A DNA stretch of 64,000 nt from Henckelia pumila (taxonomy: Eukaryota > Streptophyta > Magnoliopsida > Lamiales > Gesneriaceae). Position numbers and translations under genes: made by a program. Under the pieces are notes generated by a model. It saw nothing but the letters and a program-made list of their open reading frames with translations, was not told where the DNA came from and made no database searches. The stretch lies in assembly GCF_033568475.1 (NCBI RefSeq), contig NC_133123.1, forward strand, positions 127,878,930 through 127,942,929, given 5' to 3'. This document shows positions 37,112 to 50,127 of the stretch, in pieces. How positions within the stretch are numbered: position 1 is the stretch's first letter; each line of letters begins with the position of its first letter.

Positions 37112-37757
37112 GGGCATCCCCATGGGGTGAGGAAGCCCAGCGATGAAGTGGGCTTCCTCGCCCCACTTTATCTCTCGCCCCTTCCAAGGGGCGATATTGT
37201 TGCACGCGGATGTTATCCGCGTGCGAGGAAGGGGTAGGCCCTGCGCAGAAACCCTCCGCGCGGTGAAACCCACCGATACTTCTTTTCTTTTTTTATTTTT
37301 TTTATTTTGTTTAAAAAATTTGAAACTGATCTATGGCCAGATTAATCTGGCTGTTGGACCAGATTAATATGGCCTTTTAAATTATTAAAAATAATATTAA
37401 AAATTAAAATTTACAAAATTAATATTAAAAAATTTATTTTTGTGTATTTATTTTGTAGTTGGTAATTTGCTTTAATTATTTGTAATTTTTAAAATTCTTA
37501 ATTTCGTGTATTTCTTAATTTTTGTAATATTTAAAATTTATTTTATGTGTAATTTTAGTTTTTTTAATTGTGCAAATTTATTTTGTGTTTAAATAAAAAT
37601 ATATTTAATTAAATAAAAAATTAATATTTCAACGTCATCTCCACAACATCATCTCATCCTCGCCGAACCAAGCAATGAAGTTATCATCGCTGACATTATT
37701 ATGCAATGAAGTTACGAACTTCGTCACACCAACATCCTCTTACCATTGAACATGCTC
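37112..37757. mobile_element. PIF/Harbinger-like non-autonomous DNA transposon
   Basis: Termini GGGCATCCCCATGG and (reverse complement of the right end) GAGCATGTTCAATGG are flanked by TTA at 37109-37111 and 37758-37760, the typical 3-bp target of this superfamily. The interior is GC-rich at the left (about 37110-37280) and AT-rich afterwards, without a transposase. Confidence 0.75.
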
Positions 37758-37887
37758 TTAGTGAATTGAACCAAGAAGGTGAACTAAACTGAATCTGAAG
37801 AAACAAGAAGGAAACTGGAGGTAGACTGCATTGAGATACACTGAACCAAGGTAAACTAAGTTGAACAATTGATCAAGATCAGTCTAG

Positions 37888-39266
37888 TGATAAGTTCATT
37901 TTGTATGCATTATTTTGTGATATTTTTATGTTTATTTTTGTGTGCATTCATATTGTTTTGTGTGTTTTTATGTATTTTATTGCATTCATGTGCATTCGGT
38001 ATTTGTAGGAAAAATGGAAATTAAAAGAGTTTTGAAGGAAAGAAAAGTGAAAAGAAAGAAGTAGAGTAGCTATCGAACAACTCTATCCAACAGCTCTAAG
38101 AACAGCGCTATAGCGCTTGGTGAGAGAACAAGAAAAGGAAACAAGCGCTGCTAATGAACAGCTCTAACAAACAACTCTAAACTACAGCTGTAGGAGGAGA
38201 AAAGAAGCGCTACATTATAGTTCTATTGCGCAAGGGAAAAGCGCTATTGCACTGAGGAATAGCGCTATCGCGCGCGCAAGTAAGTTGAGCTGCGCTAGGT
38301 TGATGTGCGGAAAAGAATTAATGAGGCAGAGTAGTTCTCACTCGAGAACAACTTTTTGCCGCTCGAGCGAGAAATATGGACAGAAAAAGGAATCGAGAAA
38401 TAAGTGTGCTCGCTCAAGCACACGATTATGCGCTCGAGCGAGAGATCGCGAATCCGGAAAAGTTTATAATTTTGGAAATTAACAATTATATTTTGCGGGC
38501 TGTATTTCATGGGCTTTTTGAACCCATATAAAAGGAAATCATCAGACATGAGAAAGGGTTCTGGAACTTCACAGAGGCGGCGGCTACAGGCGTGGAGATT
38601 GAAGATTTTGGCACTCAGTTTTTCTTCTCTTCTTGAATTTTATTTATATTTCATGATTAAAAAATTTGTTTAAATCATAATTTTGTTTATGGAGTAGTAG
38701 TTTCTTTTCGATTGAGGCCACGAGATTGGGCCAGACAGATTATTGTTGAATACGTGGATATTTATTTGAGATTTTCTTATTTCTATCAAAATTATTTATT
38801 GTTGGATTTTTATTGTCTTCCTGTGAATAACCTGATCATTTTTTTGCTTGCTTGTTAATCGATTTCAAGTTGACAAAGGATTAATTGATTTTGGTCACTC
38901 AAATAATTGACATATGGTAAAACCGACTAAAAATAGTATTCGGTTTCAGTGTGCGGCTTTAGGTGTAAACTGAATTCTCATAGTTCCTAATGCATTTGAG
39001 TTTGATTAGAATTATGAAAATTTAATTCGTCAATATTTGAATAGGTTCACTTGTTCTAGAAATAGACTCTTGAATAATTTAGGAGAATTCTTCGTGATTA
39101 TATTGAAATTGGAGCTTAGATTTTGCCACGTGTTTGCATAATTTGTCTGGTACCTGCGTGCGCCTTGATCGAATATTTTTTTATTGAACTTTTCATTTAA
39201 ATCTCTCCTGCATTTTTAATTTAATTTATTCTATTGTTAATTTAATTAGTAATTTTATTTTGATTA
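37888..39266 (+). mobile_element. Truncated LTR of the gag-only element family
   Basis: Starts TGATAAGTTCATTTTGTATG, matching the reverse complement of the LTR end at 26942, and follows that LTR through TTTGTAGGAAAA, the GATTAATTG / GGTAAAACCGACTA block and the GGTACCTGCGTG region. The last part of the LTR is missing where another LTR begins at 39267. It carries GC modules AGCGCTATAGCGC and CGCTCGAGCG at about 38100-38445, different from those in the complete copies. Confidence 0.75.
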
Positions 39267-40257
39267 TGTAGTAACCCGTAACCCAATGAGATAATTAAGG
39301 AATAATTAATGAAAAGTAAGAAAATTGGGCCAGCGCAGATCGGACGCTCCGAAGTGGAGTTCGTATGCTCCGATCGTGATCGGACGCTCCGTCGGCAGGT
39401 TTGGACAGTCCGATCAGGGCTAGGGATTAAGTCATCAATTACGTCAGCAAGGTGATGTCATGGATGACATATTGATGGGACTTCGAACGACCCGAAGTCA
39501 GGATCGGACACTCCGATCGTGTTCGGATGGTCTGAACGTCGTTTATAAATAAAGGGTCCGAGATTCATTTTCACTCGCACCTTTCCTCTCTTCTCTCTAG
39601 ATTCCTTAGCCTTCTAACTTAGATCTATGGAATTCTAGACGTCCTTTTGGAATTTCGGAAGTGGCATAGCGGTCCAGGCATCGTAGTGGAGTTGTGGCCT
39701 AGTTCTGAGGCAAGCGGCAACAAAGGGCTGATGACGGACGCAGGTATAACTTTGGCTTCGTAAAAATTTTTAGGAGTATGAAATAGCATAGTTAAGGCTT
39801 TTAGAGCTTAAATATTGATGCATGAGTATTTCATTGTAGACGTCGTAGTGTGGACTAGTAGGCATGGGATCTAGACTTGAGGTTCTAGGATTTGCCTGCA
39901 GTATTAGAGGTACGTAAGTACTGACCAAGATAGCCGGCATGATATATATGTTTATATGTTGCATGAGTATGTGCTATATGTTTTCCATGATTTACTGCTT
40001 TAGCACATGCATGTTTTATACTGGACTACATCTTGTGTGATGTGAGTCATAGACAGTTTCCATAGGGAGCTTGTAACTCATCATGGACTCGAGTCAGGTA
40101 TTGTCAGTTTCCATGTGAGCCTTGCATCCTGTTTCGGATTTGAGTTAGGTTTTGGGGAGGCTCAGCCCCTAGATTTGCTATCACTAGGAGCGACCACGAC
40201 GGTGGAGTAGACACTATAGTTGATAGGGTGAATATAAGAGTACCCCAGCGTAGTCGC
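39267..40257 (+). mobile_element. Truncated gypsy LTR (+)
   Basis: Starts TGTAGTAACCCGTAACCC and has the layout of a chromovirus-type LTR, with repeated GATCGGACGCTCCG modules at about 39336-39540. It stops at 40257 where an oppositely oriented LTR begins. Confidence 0.55.
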
Positions 40258-41904
40258 TGAAACGACCCTAACCTCTAAACTTAATTAAATAATAAAGAAA
40301 AATATGGATTTATAAAAATTTTGCCATGACTTGTTTGAAAGTAAACAAAGCCACCCTGTACCACACAGCAATTCCAACATAAAGAAATAAACGTGATAAA
40401 AAGAAATCCAAACTGTGATAATCATAAACTACGAAAGGCAACCTCACACGGTTGCAATAATAGCGATAACAAATTTCAAGACTAAAAGTTTAAGCACAGG
40501 GAAAAAACACATCCTGGCTAATACTGAAAGTACTCAAAGTAAAAATTCTTATTTCAAACATAGTCTTATGTGTAAACTTAAAAGTAGCAACGGTCATAGG
40601 GCCTTGCACCACCGGCGACCTCAACCCTGAGGATCTTGCCCCTCGATCTCTAGATACTCCTCCTCACCTAGCAATCAAGCAAGCATAGTGAGTCTAATGA
40701 CTCAGCAAGTATAAACAGTGAAATAACAAGGGTTTAAAATATCTATAGTAATACTCAAAGTACTGTACATAATATACTTTGCAACTTAAACTGAAATTAT
40801 GCATGATACAAGAGAATGAGACAACCTGTAAACAATGAACTCACACCAACTCATGCTATGAAACTCTTGCACTTTCTTATCCTATTTGAAACTCATGCAT
40901 GACCTCAAACTGAAAAGATTGAGACGAGTCAAACTATCACTGAAACTAAAACTGAAACTAAGAACTTAGATCCTTGAAATGTGACCCTCTGTTTTTTATC
41001 GATCAATGGCTGCAGTGCACTATGCCGGCAAGACGCCGAGATTTCTTTGACTCGACTCAAAATATTTTTCATGCAAGAATAGAAGAGATTTCCCTTGTGA
41101 CCATTTGCTTGGCTCAAAGACGAGACTCAAGCATACAAGAATGCAACTTTAGGAAATGAAACTCAACACAATATGTGGGTATGGGGTGAGAGAGTGGCTG
41201 CCCCTAGGTGGACTACCCAAACTTTAACTCCAAATCTTACAAATAAGGCCTAACCCGAGCAATCAACCCAAAATGCACTTAACTCGATCTTACCTTAACC
41301 GAATTCGACCCCGCTCAAACCGACAATCTCCAAACACTTAAAACTAACCATAGGACCAGGTTATGACTCCATTTGACAGCCCAAGCAACCCACAATTCAC
41401 AATCAATTTTGGACAGCCCCATTTTCCCTCTTAAAAATTCTGCACCAACACCTCAAACTTAAAGGACCCTTAACCTATTCAAATCTTAGCCGAAACGAGC
41501 TTTTATACCGATGCGACCACAACATCATAACCTTGACCTAGGACTAAGCCCAAGCCTGACCAGACCACACCAGCCTATGCCCCTGCACCCGAAACAGCAG
41601 CCCTAGCACAAATGCAACCCAACCCATTCACCTACTCTTCCAATTCCAACTCTATACTTCTTTTGCCTTAACTCTAATCCATTTCCAGCCCTTAGAAACC
41701 TTCAACACCATATCTTAGGACTTATACAACCACTAGAAAGCCCTCAAACCACACCACAAACTCATTTCTTTGAAATTAACAAAACACACACCAAAATGCA
41801 CCAAATGCTTGGAAAATCAAAGAGACCCATGGTTTCCAATGAATTCCTCATGACACCAATCAATACTCAATCAAAACACAATGCAAAGTTTGAATTTAGG
41901 CCAC
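40258..41904 (-). mobile_element. Gypsy LTR (-), probably truncated
   Basis: On the minus strand it ends GGTTAGGGTCGTTTCA at 40258, a typical chromovirus LTR end. It includes GCTGAGTCATTAGACTCACT at about 40693-40712, analogous to GCTGAGTCTTTCGACTCACT at 47520-47539. The far boundary near 41904 is approximate. Confidence 0.55.
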
Positions 41905-42745
41905 GACATTAGAATTGTTGTAGTGAAGTTTCGGTTGCCGAAGTTATACCGTTACGCCGCCGAACTTATGAATTGGAATTGTTTTGCTATTGTATGTTGG
42001 ACAGAGATGTTGCTGAGTTTTAGCTGATGTTTCCTTGATAAATATGCTGTGATTTCAGTTCATAATCAGGGGACGTCAACTCGAGAATTTTGACTTCGCA
42101 ACCGATAGAAGAAAGAACAAAATTTGTAGCCTTTTTTCCTTGAAGTTGGGCTGAAACTTGAGCAGAATTTTAATGCAAGATGGTGTGGTTATTTGTATAA
42201 ATTTGGACAGCTGGAAGATACCTTAAACATCACATTTGAAAGGTAAAAGTGGACTACTACTTGAATGGGATTAAAACTCGAGATGGTTTGTATCGAGTTT
42301 CCTAAATCACATACTTATTTGATTACTTGTTTTTATATGAATTCTTGAATGAGGCTATGATGTGAATGAATGCTATATCGATGTTATATGTTGCATTCAT
42401 CTTGTGAGACTTGTTCTTTGATTTTGAAATGAACGAAAACGTTCGAATAGACGAGTTGAGGAACTATATGTGTATGGCCTGGGTGGTTGAGATAGCCTAG
42501 CGTCTGATTTACATGTATGGTGGCTTCAAAGTCTAGAGAAGCAAGATAAGTAGCCCCACCTCGATCGGGAGAGTCGGTAGTTTAGTTACGATATCTTCTT
42601 CTCGGGATCCCAACCGACAAAATGAGAGATTTCTTGAGAGAAGCCTATTTTTAATCATGCATTGTCTTTTATTTATATCATGAATTTGATATATAACTTG
42701 ATTTGCATGTTAGTTGCTTTTACTGGGAAATATGTTTCTTACCAA
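41905..42745 (+). mobile_element. Chromovirus-type LTR fragment (+)
   Basis: Contains CACCTCGATCGGGAG and CTCGGGATCCCAA at 42550-42613, which also occur in the LTR at 5638-7708 (6860-6905), as well as the ACCGTTACGCCG-like segment. It ends at the copia junction near 42745. Confidence 0.55.
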
Positions 42746-44431
42746 CCATTGCTGGACACGCCTATACCTAGAAGATCCGAGAGGACTTCTAGACCTCCTA
42801 TTCGATATGGTCTTCTTCTTGAAGGGGATCAAGATGAACCCGATGTTGGATGTGATCCAAGAAACTTCAAGGAAGCAATTTCTGATGCGGATTCAAATTT
42901 ATGGCTTGAAGCTATGCAGTCGGAAATAGATTCGATGCATACAAAACAAGTTTGGTCTTTAGTAGATCCTCCCGATGGAATTGTTCCAATAGGGTGTAAA
43001 TAGATCTACAAGAGAAAGCTTGGGCCTGATAGTAAGGTATTGACCTACAAGGCGCGATTGGTGGCGAAAGGTTATACTCAAAGACAAGGAGTTGACTATG
43101 ATGAAACCTTTTCACCAGTTGCAATGTTCAAGTCCATAAGAATCCTTATTGTCATAGCTGCTTGGTATGACTATGAGATATGGCAAATGGATGTGAAGAC
43201 TGCTTTTCTTAATGGAGACATTAAGGAAGAAATCTATATGAAGCAGCCTGAGGGGTACACATCCATGGGAAGCGAGCATAAGGTATGCAAGCTTCAGAGA
43301 TCAATTTATGGTCTAAAACAAGCATCAAGAAGTTGGAACCAGAAATTTGATGAAACAATAAAAGATTTTGGTTTCATCAAGAATCCGGAGGAACCATGCG
43401 TGTACAAGAAAGTAGTTAAGGATGCTGTGACATTCTTAGTACTTTATGTTGATGACATCCTACTCATTGGGAATGATGTAGGGATGTTGCAGTCAACAAA
43501 GATATGGTTATCAGGTAGATTCTCGATGAAGGATTTGGGTGAGGCATCCTATATTCTAGGGATACAGATCTATAGAGATAGATCTAAGAGAATGATAGGA
43601 CTCACTCAATCAACCTACATCGACACCATATTGAAACGGTTTTCAATGGATGGGTCCAAGAGAGGACATCTACCCATGTGTCATGGAGTTTCTCTATCCA
43701 AGTCTATGTGTCCCAAGACTGATGAAGAGATAGAGAAAATGACACATGTACCATATGCGTCAGCCATAGGTAGTATCATGTATGGGATGATATCTACCAG
43801 ACCGGATGTAGCATTTGCTCTGAGTGTCACGAGCAGATATCAAGCTAATCCCGGTCAAATTCATTGGAAAGCCGTGAAGGACATTCTTAAGTACTTACGA
43901 AGGACTAAGAATATGTTCATGGTATATGGAGGAAGAGAACTAAAATTGGAAGGTTATACCGACTCTAGCTTCCAAAGTGACGTGGATGACTCGAAGTCAA
44001 CCTCTGGATTTGTGTTCATGCTCAATGGCGGTGCTGTCTCTTGGAAGAGTTCCAAGCAGGACACCACAGCGGATTCCACCACTGAAGCAGAATACATTGC
44101 AGCATCAGCTGCTGCTAAAGAGGCCGTTTGGATGAGGAATTTCGTCCAAGAGTTGGGCGTCATTCCTGAAGTTGTTGGTCCAGTCCCGGTGTACTGTGAA
44201 AACACGGGTGCCGTTGCTCAGGCAAAGGAACCAAGGTCTCATCAAAGATCCAAACACGTACTGAGGAAATACCACATCATCCGGGAGATTGTGGAAAGAG
44301 GAGACATCACTGTCAAAAGAGTGGCCTCTGCAGACAATATCGCTGATCCACTTACTAAGCCCTTGCCAGGACCATTATTTGACAAACATCGCGAAGCAAT
44401 GGGTCTACGTAGTATGACTAGTTGGCTATAG
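42746..44431 (+). pseudogene. Copia reverse transcriptase and RNase H (one stop, 5' truncated)
   Basis: Begins near the integrase/RT linker with RRSERTSRPPIRYG. RT motifs in order: ALWxAM-like LWLEAMQSEIDSM, then a TAG at 43001-43003 where CKW is expected (TGG to TAG), YKARLVAKGYTQRQGVDYDETFSPV split by normal spacing, WQMDVKTAFLNGDI, KQASRSWN and the catalytic LYVDDILLIGND near 43440-43475 with both Asp. RNase H has GYTDSSFQSDVDDSKSTSG, STTEAEYIA and IADPLTKPLPG. The frame from 43040 to the end at 44431 is fully open (463 codons), so the copy is young apart from one stop and the truncation. It belongs to the Ty1/copia group, probably near Tork/TAR-type lineages. Confidence 0.93.
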
Positions 44432-44445
44432 GGCAAGTGGGAGAT

Positions 44446-46256
44446 TGAAAGAGTGGGTGCCCGGTGAGCCAACTTGTGGCTAAGGGCTTTGATGACTCTT
44501 TGTATAAACAATCTTTTGTTTAATATAATTTACACTTTTATTAATGGCAATGACTTTGTCTTTCTTCATATTGTGATATTGTGATATACTATTGTTGCTT
44601 TGATAAAGACCTTGAATATACTATAGTGTATGTAAGATGTGGTAGAACATGGAGATGTCTATCATGAAACACATCTTATAGTCACTGTATATTCTAAACT
44701 GTTCCTAGTCAATTGAGCCGTCCGATAATAAGGATAAGGATCGCTCGAGTTTGAGACTAGCATTTGCGATGCAGAGTACCACGTTTCATTGGTAAGGAAC
44801 ATAGAGATGTTTGAAGCATGCAAATGGATATTCATATGATGAATGATCGAACTACCCTATCCGGACTTTCCAAGTGGTTATCACTTATTGAGTGGATAAA
44901 GTCCGCGGTTTTGGTTGTACACCATTAGTCCTTACTACTTGAGACATCATTGAGACTCTATATGCTAGTACTGTGCTTTGACTCGTTTACCGACTCTATT
45001 GGGGTCATCAGGTGTCGGGATTGGGTACAGTTACAACACATATAGGAGTCGATGCTTTGTTGTCAAGGATTCACCACATACTTGCGAGTGTGGATATCCT
45101 ATGCGATCTGAGGAGATATTAGTGTGACGAATCTCTGGTCAGAGTACATGATGTGATTTAAGAAATGGTTTCTTAGTAGCACATGCGATGTCACTATTTG
45201 ATCTTCAAGATACATTGCATAGTTATCGAATCTCGAGCGACTCTCGATATACCAATGGTTGTTGATTCGATCGGGATATATGGATGAAGGGACCGTACTA
45301 TACGCTAACCAAAATCTACTGGTTCTTGTAGGCACTATCAGTGATACCTAGGGAATCATGGGGCGATTTTGCTAGGCGCTCATACCATGATTCGATGGGC
45401 AAGTCGGAAATTGTTGTTCCGAGTCACAAGGAGTTGTGAGCCCACGGCTAGCTGTATCCCTGAACCATTGAGGGTCACACAGTGTAATGGATTTTTAATC
45501 CCCGTTGAGATAGTTAAATTTAAAGAGTTAAATTTAATGAACGAAGAAGTTGGACTTCTTATTTAAGAGTAGAGGAGTAAGATTTCCTAAAATGACATAG
45601 GGATGGCCATTTTTGGAAACCACTGAATTCGGATTCAGAAAAATTTATCTTGACTTTAAAAGGTGCAGAAATAGTTTCTGTGCACATTGGTGAAATCGGT
45701 TTATCAATCGGAGTCACGATGAATTTTATATTAATTTCTGAACATGCGGGCTTTGCTTGTCGGGCTTGAACTTATGACTAATGGGCCCTAAGCTGTTAGT
45801 GGCCTACATTATAAATAAGTTATTGCAGTACAGAAATTACACACAACAGGTCACAATTTTCGAAAACCCTAAGTAATTTTCTAAAAGGTGGCCGCCCCCT
45901 CCCTCTCTCTGTCAGAAAAATCCAGCCTGTGATTTTGAATTACAGTCTGGTTTAATGGATCAAATTCGTTAATCTCTTCGTAGAAAACTTCTGATAGATT
46001 TTCTAGTGCAATCTATCAGAGGGATTAAATCTCTGTTCATGGACCTGATTGAAGAACAGTTCGTCCATCAGTTCCAGGGATATACAACAAGAGCAGAGAA
46101 ATCTGTTGGTGTCCAATATCTCGATTCGAGATTAAAGGTAAATATTTTATAATTGTTATTTAATTTTTACACACACAATTTAATCGTAAGGTTGATACCT
46201 ATTATGGAATCGTTCCATACAAAATTTTAAACTTTCGCTGCACCGGGTATCAATCC
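44446..46256 (+). repeat. 3' LTR of the truncated copia element
   Basis: Begins TGAAAGAGTGGGTGCCCGG after the purine tract. It ends near AACTTTCGCTGC / GGGTATCAATCC, where another LTR takes over. A related diverged fragment lies at 2399-3305. Confidence 0.75.
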
Positions 46257-47895
46257 TAATTGATCTGATCGCCGAGTTATTCAACAATCTTCAGGCTAGG
46301 GTTCTTTCACTTCTCAAGGCTCGATCGTTCCGCCGTCCAAGTTAATCCCAATCAGACGATTCAGGCAAGTTTTTACTGATTTTGAAACCCATTCAACAAT
46401 ATATGTAGTTTGAAGGGAAAACCCTAGGTGTTTGATTGATGATCTATGCATGTTTCTTGAAAATTTTATGAGTATATTGCTTGATTGTGATACGTGAAGC
46501 ATTTCTAATGTGTTCGGTTCATGTTTGTTGAGTTTTGAAAGATTTGAATGCAATATATCAGATTTTTGGGTAAAAGTAGTTATGAAGGTTTTTGACTCAA
46601 AATCTTTGAATGTTTGATGTATTGGTACAAGTTATTTTAAAATTTTGATGTTGTTGAATGGTATTTTTGATGGAAAATCGTCCCTAAGCAGTGTGGTTTT
46701 GAAAAAGAGCAGAAAAGATCAGTTTTCGGAAAAAGGAGTCGCGACGGTGCGCCCGCGCTGCCAAGCAGTGCGCTCGCGCCGAGCGCCTGCACTGTTGCGA
46801 GCAGGCGGCGCGCCCCGGCTGGTTGTGCGCACGGCCGCGCCGGTGGCAGCGCCTCAGGCTCGATTTTCCAACCCCATTTTATGAGTATTTGAGTCCTAAA
46901 AATCATGATTTTGGTATTTTAATTATTTTTAAGAATGTCCATGAAGAAGTTTAAAGTTTTCAAGGTCCGAAACGGACGGAATGCCTCACGTGGATCGGTC
47001 AAGTTTTGTATTGCATGATTATGTGATTTTCTCATGAAAGCTAATTTCTCATGAAATGTTTTGAAGGAATTTAAACATGTAGCATCATGAGAAATTTTAT
47101 GAGCATGTTACGAGGTTTATGAAAATGATATGATATGATTTGATAAGATGAATGATATGATACATGAAAAATATTTTGATGAATTATGCGTCTTGTGGTG
47201 ATTACATGGGGTATGCACTTCGGGATGAGCTCCGGAGCGGCTATCCAAACATGGATCACGGGATGGTTATATAGGGTATGCACTTCGGGATGAGCGCCGA
47301 AGCGGCTATCCAAAGAATGAAAGTTTACGGGCGTAATGTCATATGCTTGTTGATCAACAGGAAACCATGAATGGCTCGTTATGATGGTTACCACACTACT
47401 CATACTTCATCACCTCAAATATTTTTATGTTATGGCTACATCAAAGTTATGTTTATTGCATGAAAGTTTAGGTTAATGTTTTTCTTTTAAAGTAGAAAAT
47501 CCTTTTTCTGCCTGTTCTTGCTGAGTCTTTCGACTCACTATACTTGAATGGTGCAGGTAACGATGATGTGGATGCTTATATTGATGATTATGTGACCGGG
47601 CATGAAGAAGAGGCCGGGGTCGGTCCAACGGGCAATGCATGAGTGTGAACGCTTTAGCTTGGGAGATGTTTTGAAAACATTTGTTTTATTTTTTATTTGA
47701 TGAGAGGCAAACAAGTTTAATTTTTTTTAGTTGTTGGCAATGTTTGACAAAGATTTTTAGATACTATTTTATTATGTGCAATTTTTATATGCTCCTTTTA
47801 ATAAAGAAGATGATGCTTCCGCAAAATTTTTATTTTTACCAAATTTAAGTATGTATGTTTTAGTAACGTTTCGATTGTGAAATTGGGACGTTACA
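46257..47895 (+). mobile_element. 5'-truncated gypsy LTR
   Basis: Non-coding, ending GAAATTGGGACGTTACA at 47895, a chromovirus-type LTR terminus. It includes two near-identical segments with GGGTATGCACTTCGGGATGA (47208 and 47272) and a strongly GC-rich block at about 46735-46858 full of GCGC words. Confidence 0.65.
46735..46858. repeat. GC-rich palindrome-bearing block in the gypsy LTR
   Basis: Words such as GTGCGCCCGCGC, GTGCGCTCGCGC and CGGCGCGCCCCGG, in an otherwise AT-rich LTR. It occupies the same type of position as the GC modules of the other families. Confidence 0.7.
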
Positions 47896-49257
47896 CATCA
47901 GCCTTTAGATCAGAATTTTCTTTTGAAATGATGGTGTTCATCTTATTTCTTTCAATCCAGTCAGCATGTAGTTCTTCAAACATCATCCGAGCTTCTTCCA
48001 TGGATATTATATCACCACTTGAATCATTATTACACACATTATCAGTAATGAAGGAATCTAAACAAACTGACCTTTGGGAGGTGTTACGACCAGGTGTGGC
48101 AACACCTAAAGGATTGAGTTGAAACTTCTTTTTGCTTTCCAGTAGGGCAGATAGGGTAGTGTGGATTTCTTCATCTTCCTGTTCTTCTTCATCAGACTCT
48201 TCATCACTTAAAGAAGTATTTATACATTTCCTAAGCGTGTTAGCACACTCATTTGCATAATGTCTAAATCCTTGACAAGCATGACATTGTACCGTGTCTA
48301 ACTTCGTTGCTATTGACTTCTTCTTCCCTTCCAACATCAGTCGAGGCTTAGGAGTATCAGTAGGTTTCCTTGGAGACTGTTCTGGTCCAGTAATTCTCAA
48401 AGGCTTGTTAGGAAACATTGGAGCCTTGAGTTTTTTATCCGTCTTTTTTGTCTTTTTCATCTTCTTCAAATAATCATTGAATTTCCTAGTCATGAGTGTG
48501 ATCGAATCATCATCTAAATCAAACTGGTGAACTTCTTGATGAAATTGAACATACTCCTCGTATGAGGGCTTTGAAGCTTGAAGTGCTATAGATTTCCCTT
48601 TATCCTTATCTTGTGTTGTATAGTTAATCTCAAATACTTGAAGGATACTAATCAGTTCGGCCATCTTCATATTTGAAGTGTCTTTTACCTCCTCAAGCGC
48701 CCAAATCTTCCCGTTGAATCTCTTTGGAAAAGACCGAAGAACTTTGTTCACCATATTCTCACTAGCAATAGGTTTTCCAAGAGCATGCGCCTCTGTAGCT
48801 ATCTCCATAAGTTCTTATCATAATTAGCAATAGTCTCATTCTCATCCATCTTGATATTCTCAAATTTTGCGTTTAACAATCTCAGTCTTGTTCTTCTCAC
48901 ACTATCAGTTCCTTCAAAATGTTCTTGAAGAGCATCTCACGCATCCTTGGAAACTGTGCAGTCAGCTATGATTCCAAACATTCTCATATCCACAGATGAA
49001 AAAATTGCATTGATTGCTTTAGCATTGTAGCTTAAACTTTGTGTTTCCTCAGCGGTCCACTTTTCTTCTGGCTTGAGAATGTATTCTCCATCTTGATCTA
49101 GCGTCTTTGGACGATTTCAACCAGTCAGAATACTTTTCCATGCACGAACATCCATCGCTTTGATAGTTTATCGCATCCTTGTCTTCCACAATGCATAATT
49201 TGTGTCATCAAGAACCGAAGGTTTCAAAAATGAATTCGCAACAGACGATGAGTCCAT
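47896..49257 (-). pseudogene. Copia gag (UBN2 type), broken
   Basis: Starts at 49257 with MDSSSVANSFLKPSVLDDTN, the typical N-terminus of copia Gag, where the protein binds and packages element RNA. Stops and frameshifts occur between 49257 and about 48810. From 48808 a long open frame continues with EVKDTSNMKMAELISILQ, a Lys-rich linker and one zinc knuckle CHACQGFRHYANEC (CX2CX4HX4C, intact). An acidic stretch DEESDEEEQEDEE and a helical C-terminal part follow. It is cut off at 47895 by the neighbouring LTR. The lineage is probably SIRE/Maximus-like from the domain order, but that rests on memory of the family. Confidence 0.87.
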
Positions 49258-49315
49258 CTTATTTCCTGTAATAAAATAAACAAACCAGGATCAGTTCTTA
49301 GTGTATCAAGAATAT

Positions 49316-49328
49316 GGCTCTGATGCCA
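49316..49328 (-). promoter_or_regulatory. Primer-binding site, initiator-Met tRNA type
   Basis: TGGCATCAGAGCC on the minus strand, one difference from the usual TGGTATCAGAGCC. Confidence 0.85.
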
Positions 49329-49330
49329 CT

Positions 49331-50127
49331 TGTAAGGTAATAGGGGTTGCACATAAACAGTTTGAGGTGTTGTCACAAGGTGTTGACAACACCTACAATA
49401 ACACTTTGAGTAATTTGCAGCGGAATATAATTTAAGCATGAATAAAATAAACAAGCAACCAATTAAACAGACTCAAATGTTTTACGCAAGAGTATAAAAT
49501 ACTCTTGCAGCGCCTCAGAGCAAAACTTTCACTAGAAAATAATCAAAGAGTTTTACAAACCCTAAAACTAGTGATTATTGTAAAAACAAAACACAAGTGA
49601 GAAAATACACAATAAAAGTTCTCCTAAAAATTCTATGCAAGATAGAATAGTAAAACGAGACAAGGAGAAAAATCTTGAAGCCAAAACACGTGAGCTATAC
49701 ACTTCTTCGATCAATGATCTTCAAGTGTTCTTCAAAGCTTCAATCAATCACGACCGATCCGAGCTTCAGAAAATCTTCAGTTCTCTCTCAACGTACGTAT
49801 GTGAAGCTATTAAGTAACTCTCAATTGGTCGATGTCTCTTTCGTTTTACATGCCCAACTTAATATATAGACAAGACTCCTTCTTGTCGTAGTTTCCTTGA
49901 AGGCGTGAGATTCTTCAAGATTTGATCATATCAAATCTACATAAAGAAAGATATACGTTAGATATTATATGATAAAAACTTTAATAAGATTAACAATATC
50001 ACCAATCAACTTATTCAAGAAAATAAATAACTTATATAAAAGTTATTTCATGTCCAAGAAAGGCAAAAGATATTAAATAAAATCTTTTAAAAACTTGAGA
50101 AATTTAAGGAATAAAATATTCCTTTCA
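49331..50127 (-). repeat. 5' LTR of the truncated copia element
   Basis: 797 bp, TG to CA (minus strand begins TGAAAGGAATATTTT, ends CCTTACA). The boundary at 50127 is supported by comparison with the solo LTR 31433-32248, which starts with the same words and has target duplications. Confidence 0.85.

Larger units (their letters stand above)
42746..46256 (+). mobile_element. 5'-truncated copia retrotransposon with 3' LTR
   Basis: The 3' part of pol (42746-44431) is followed by AAGTGGGAGAT, the polypurine tract, and an LTR from 44446 to about 46256. Gag, protease and most of integrase are absent. The junction with the preceding gypsy LTR fragment suggests deletion or recombination. Confidence 0.85.
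47896..50127 (-). mobile_element. 3'-truncated copia element with 5' LTR and gag
   Basis: Minus-strand order: LTR (50127 to 49331), primer site TGGCATCAGAGCC (49328-49316), gag from 49257 downwards. It is cut at 47895 by a gypsy LTR end, so all of pol is missing. The same LTR family occurs at 1615-2398 and as the solo LTR 31433-32248. Confidence 0.85.
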
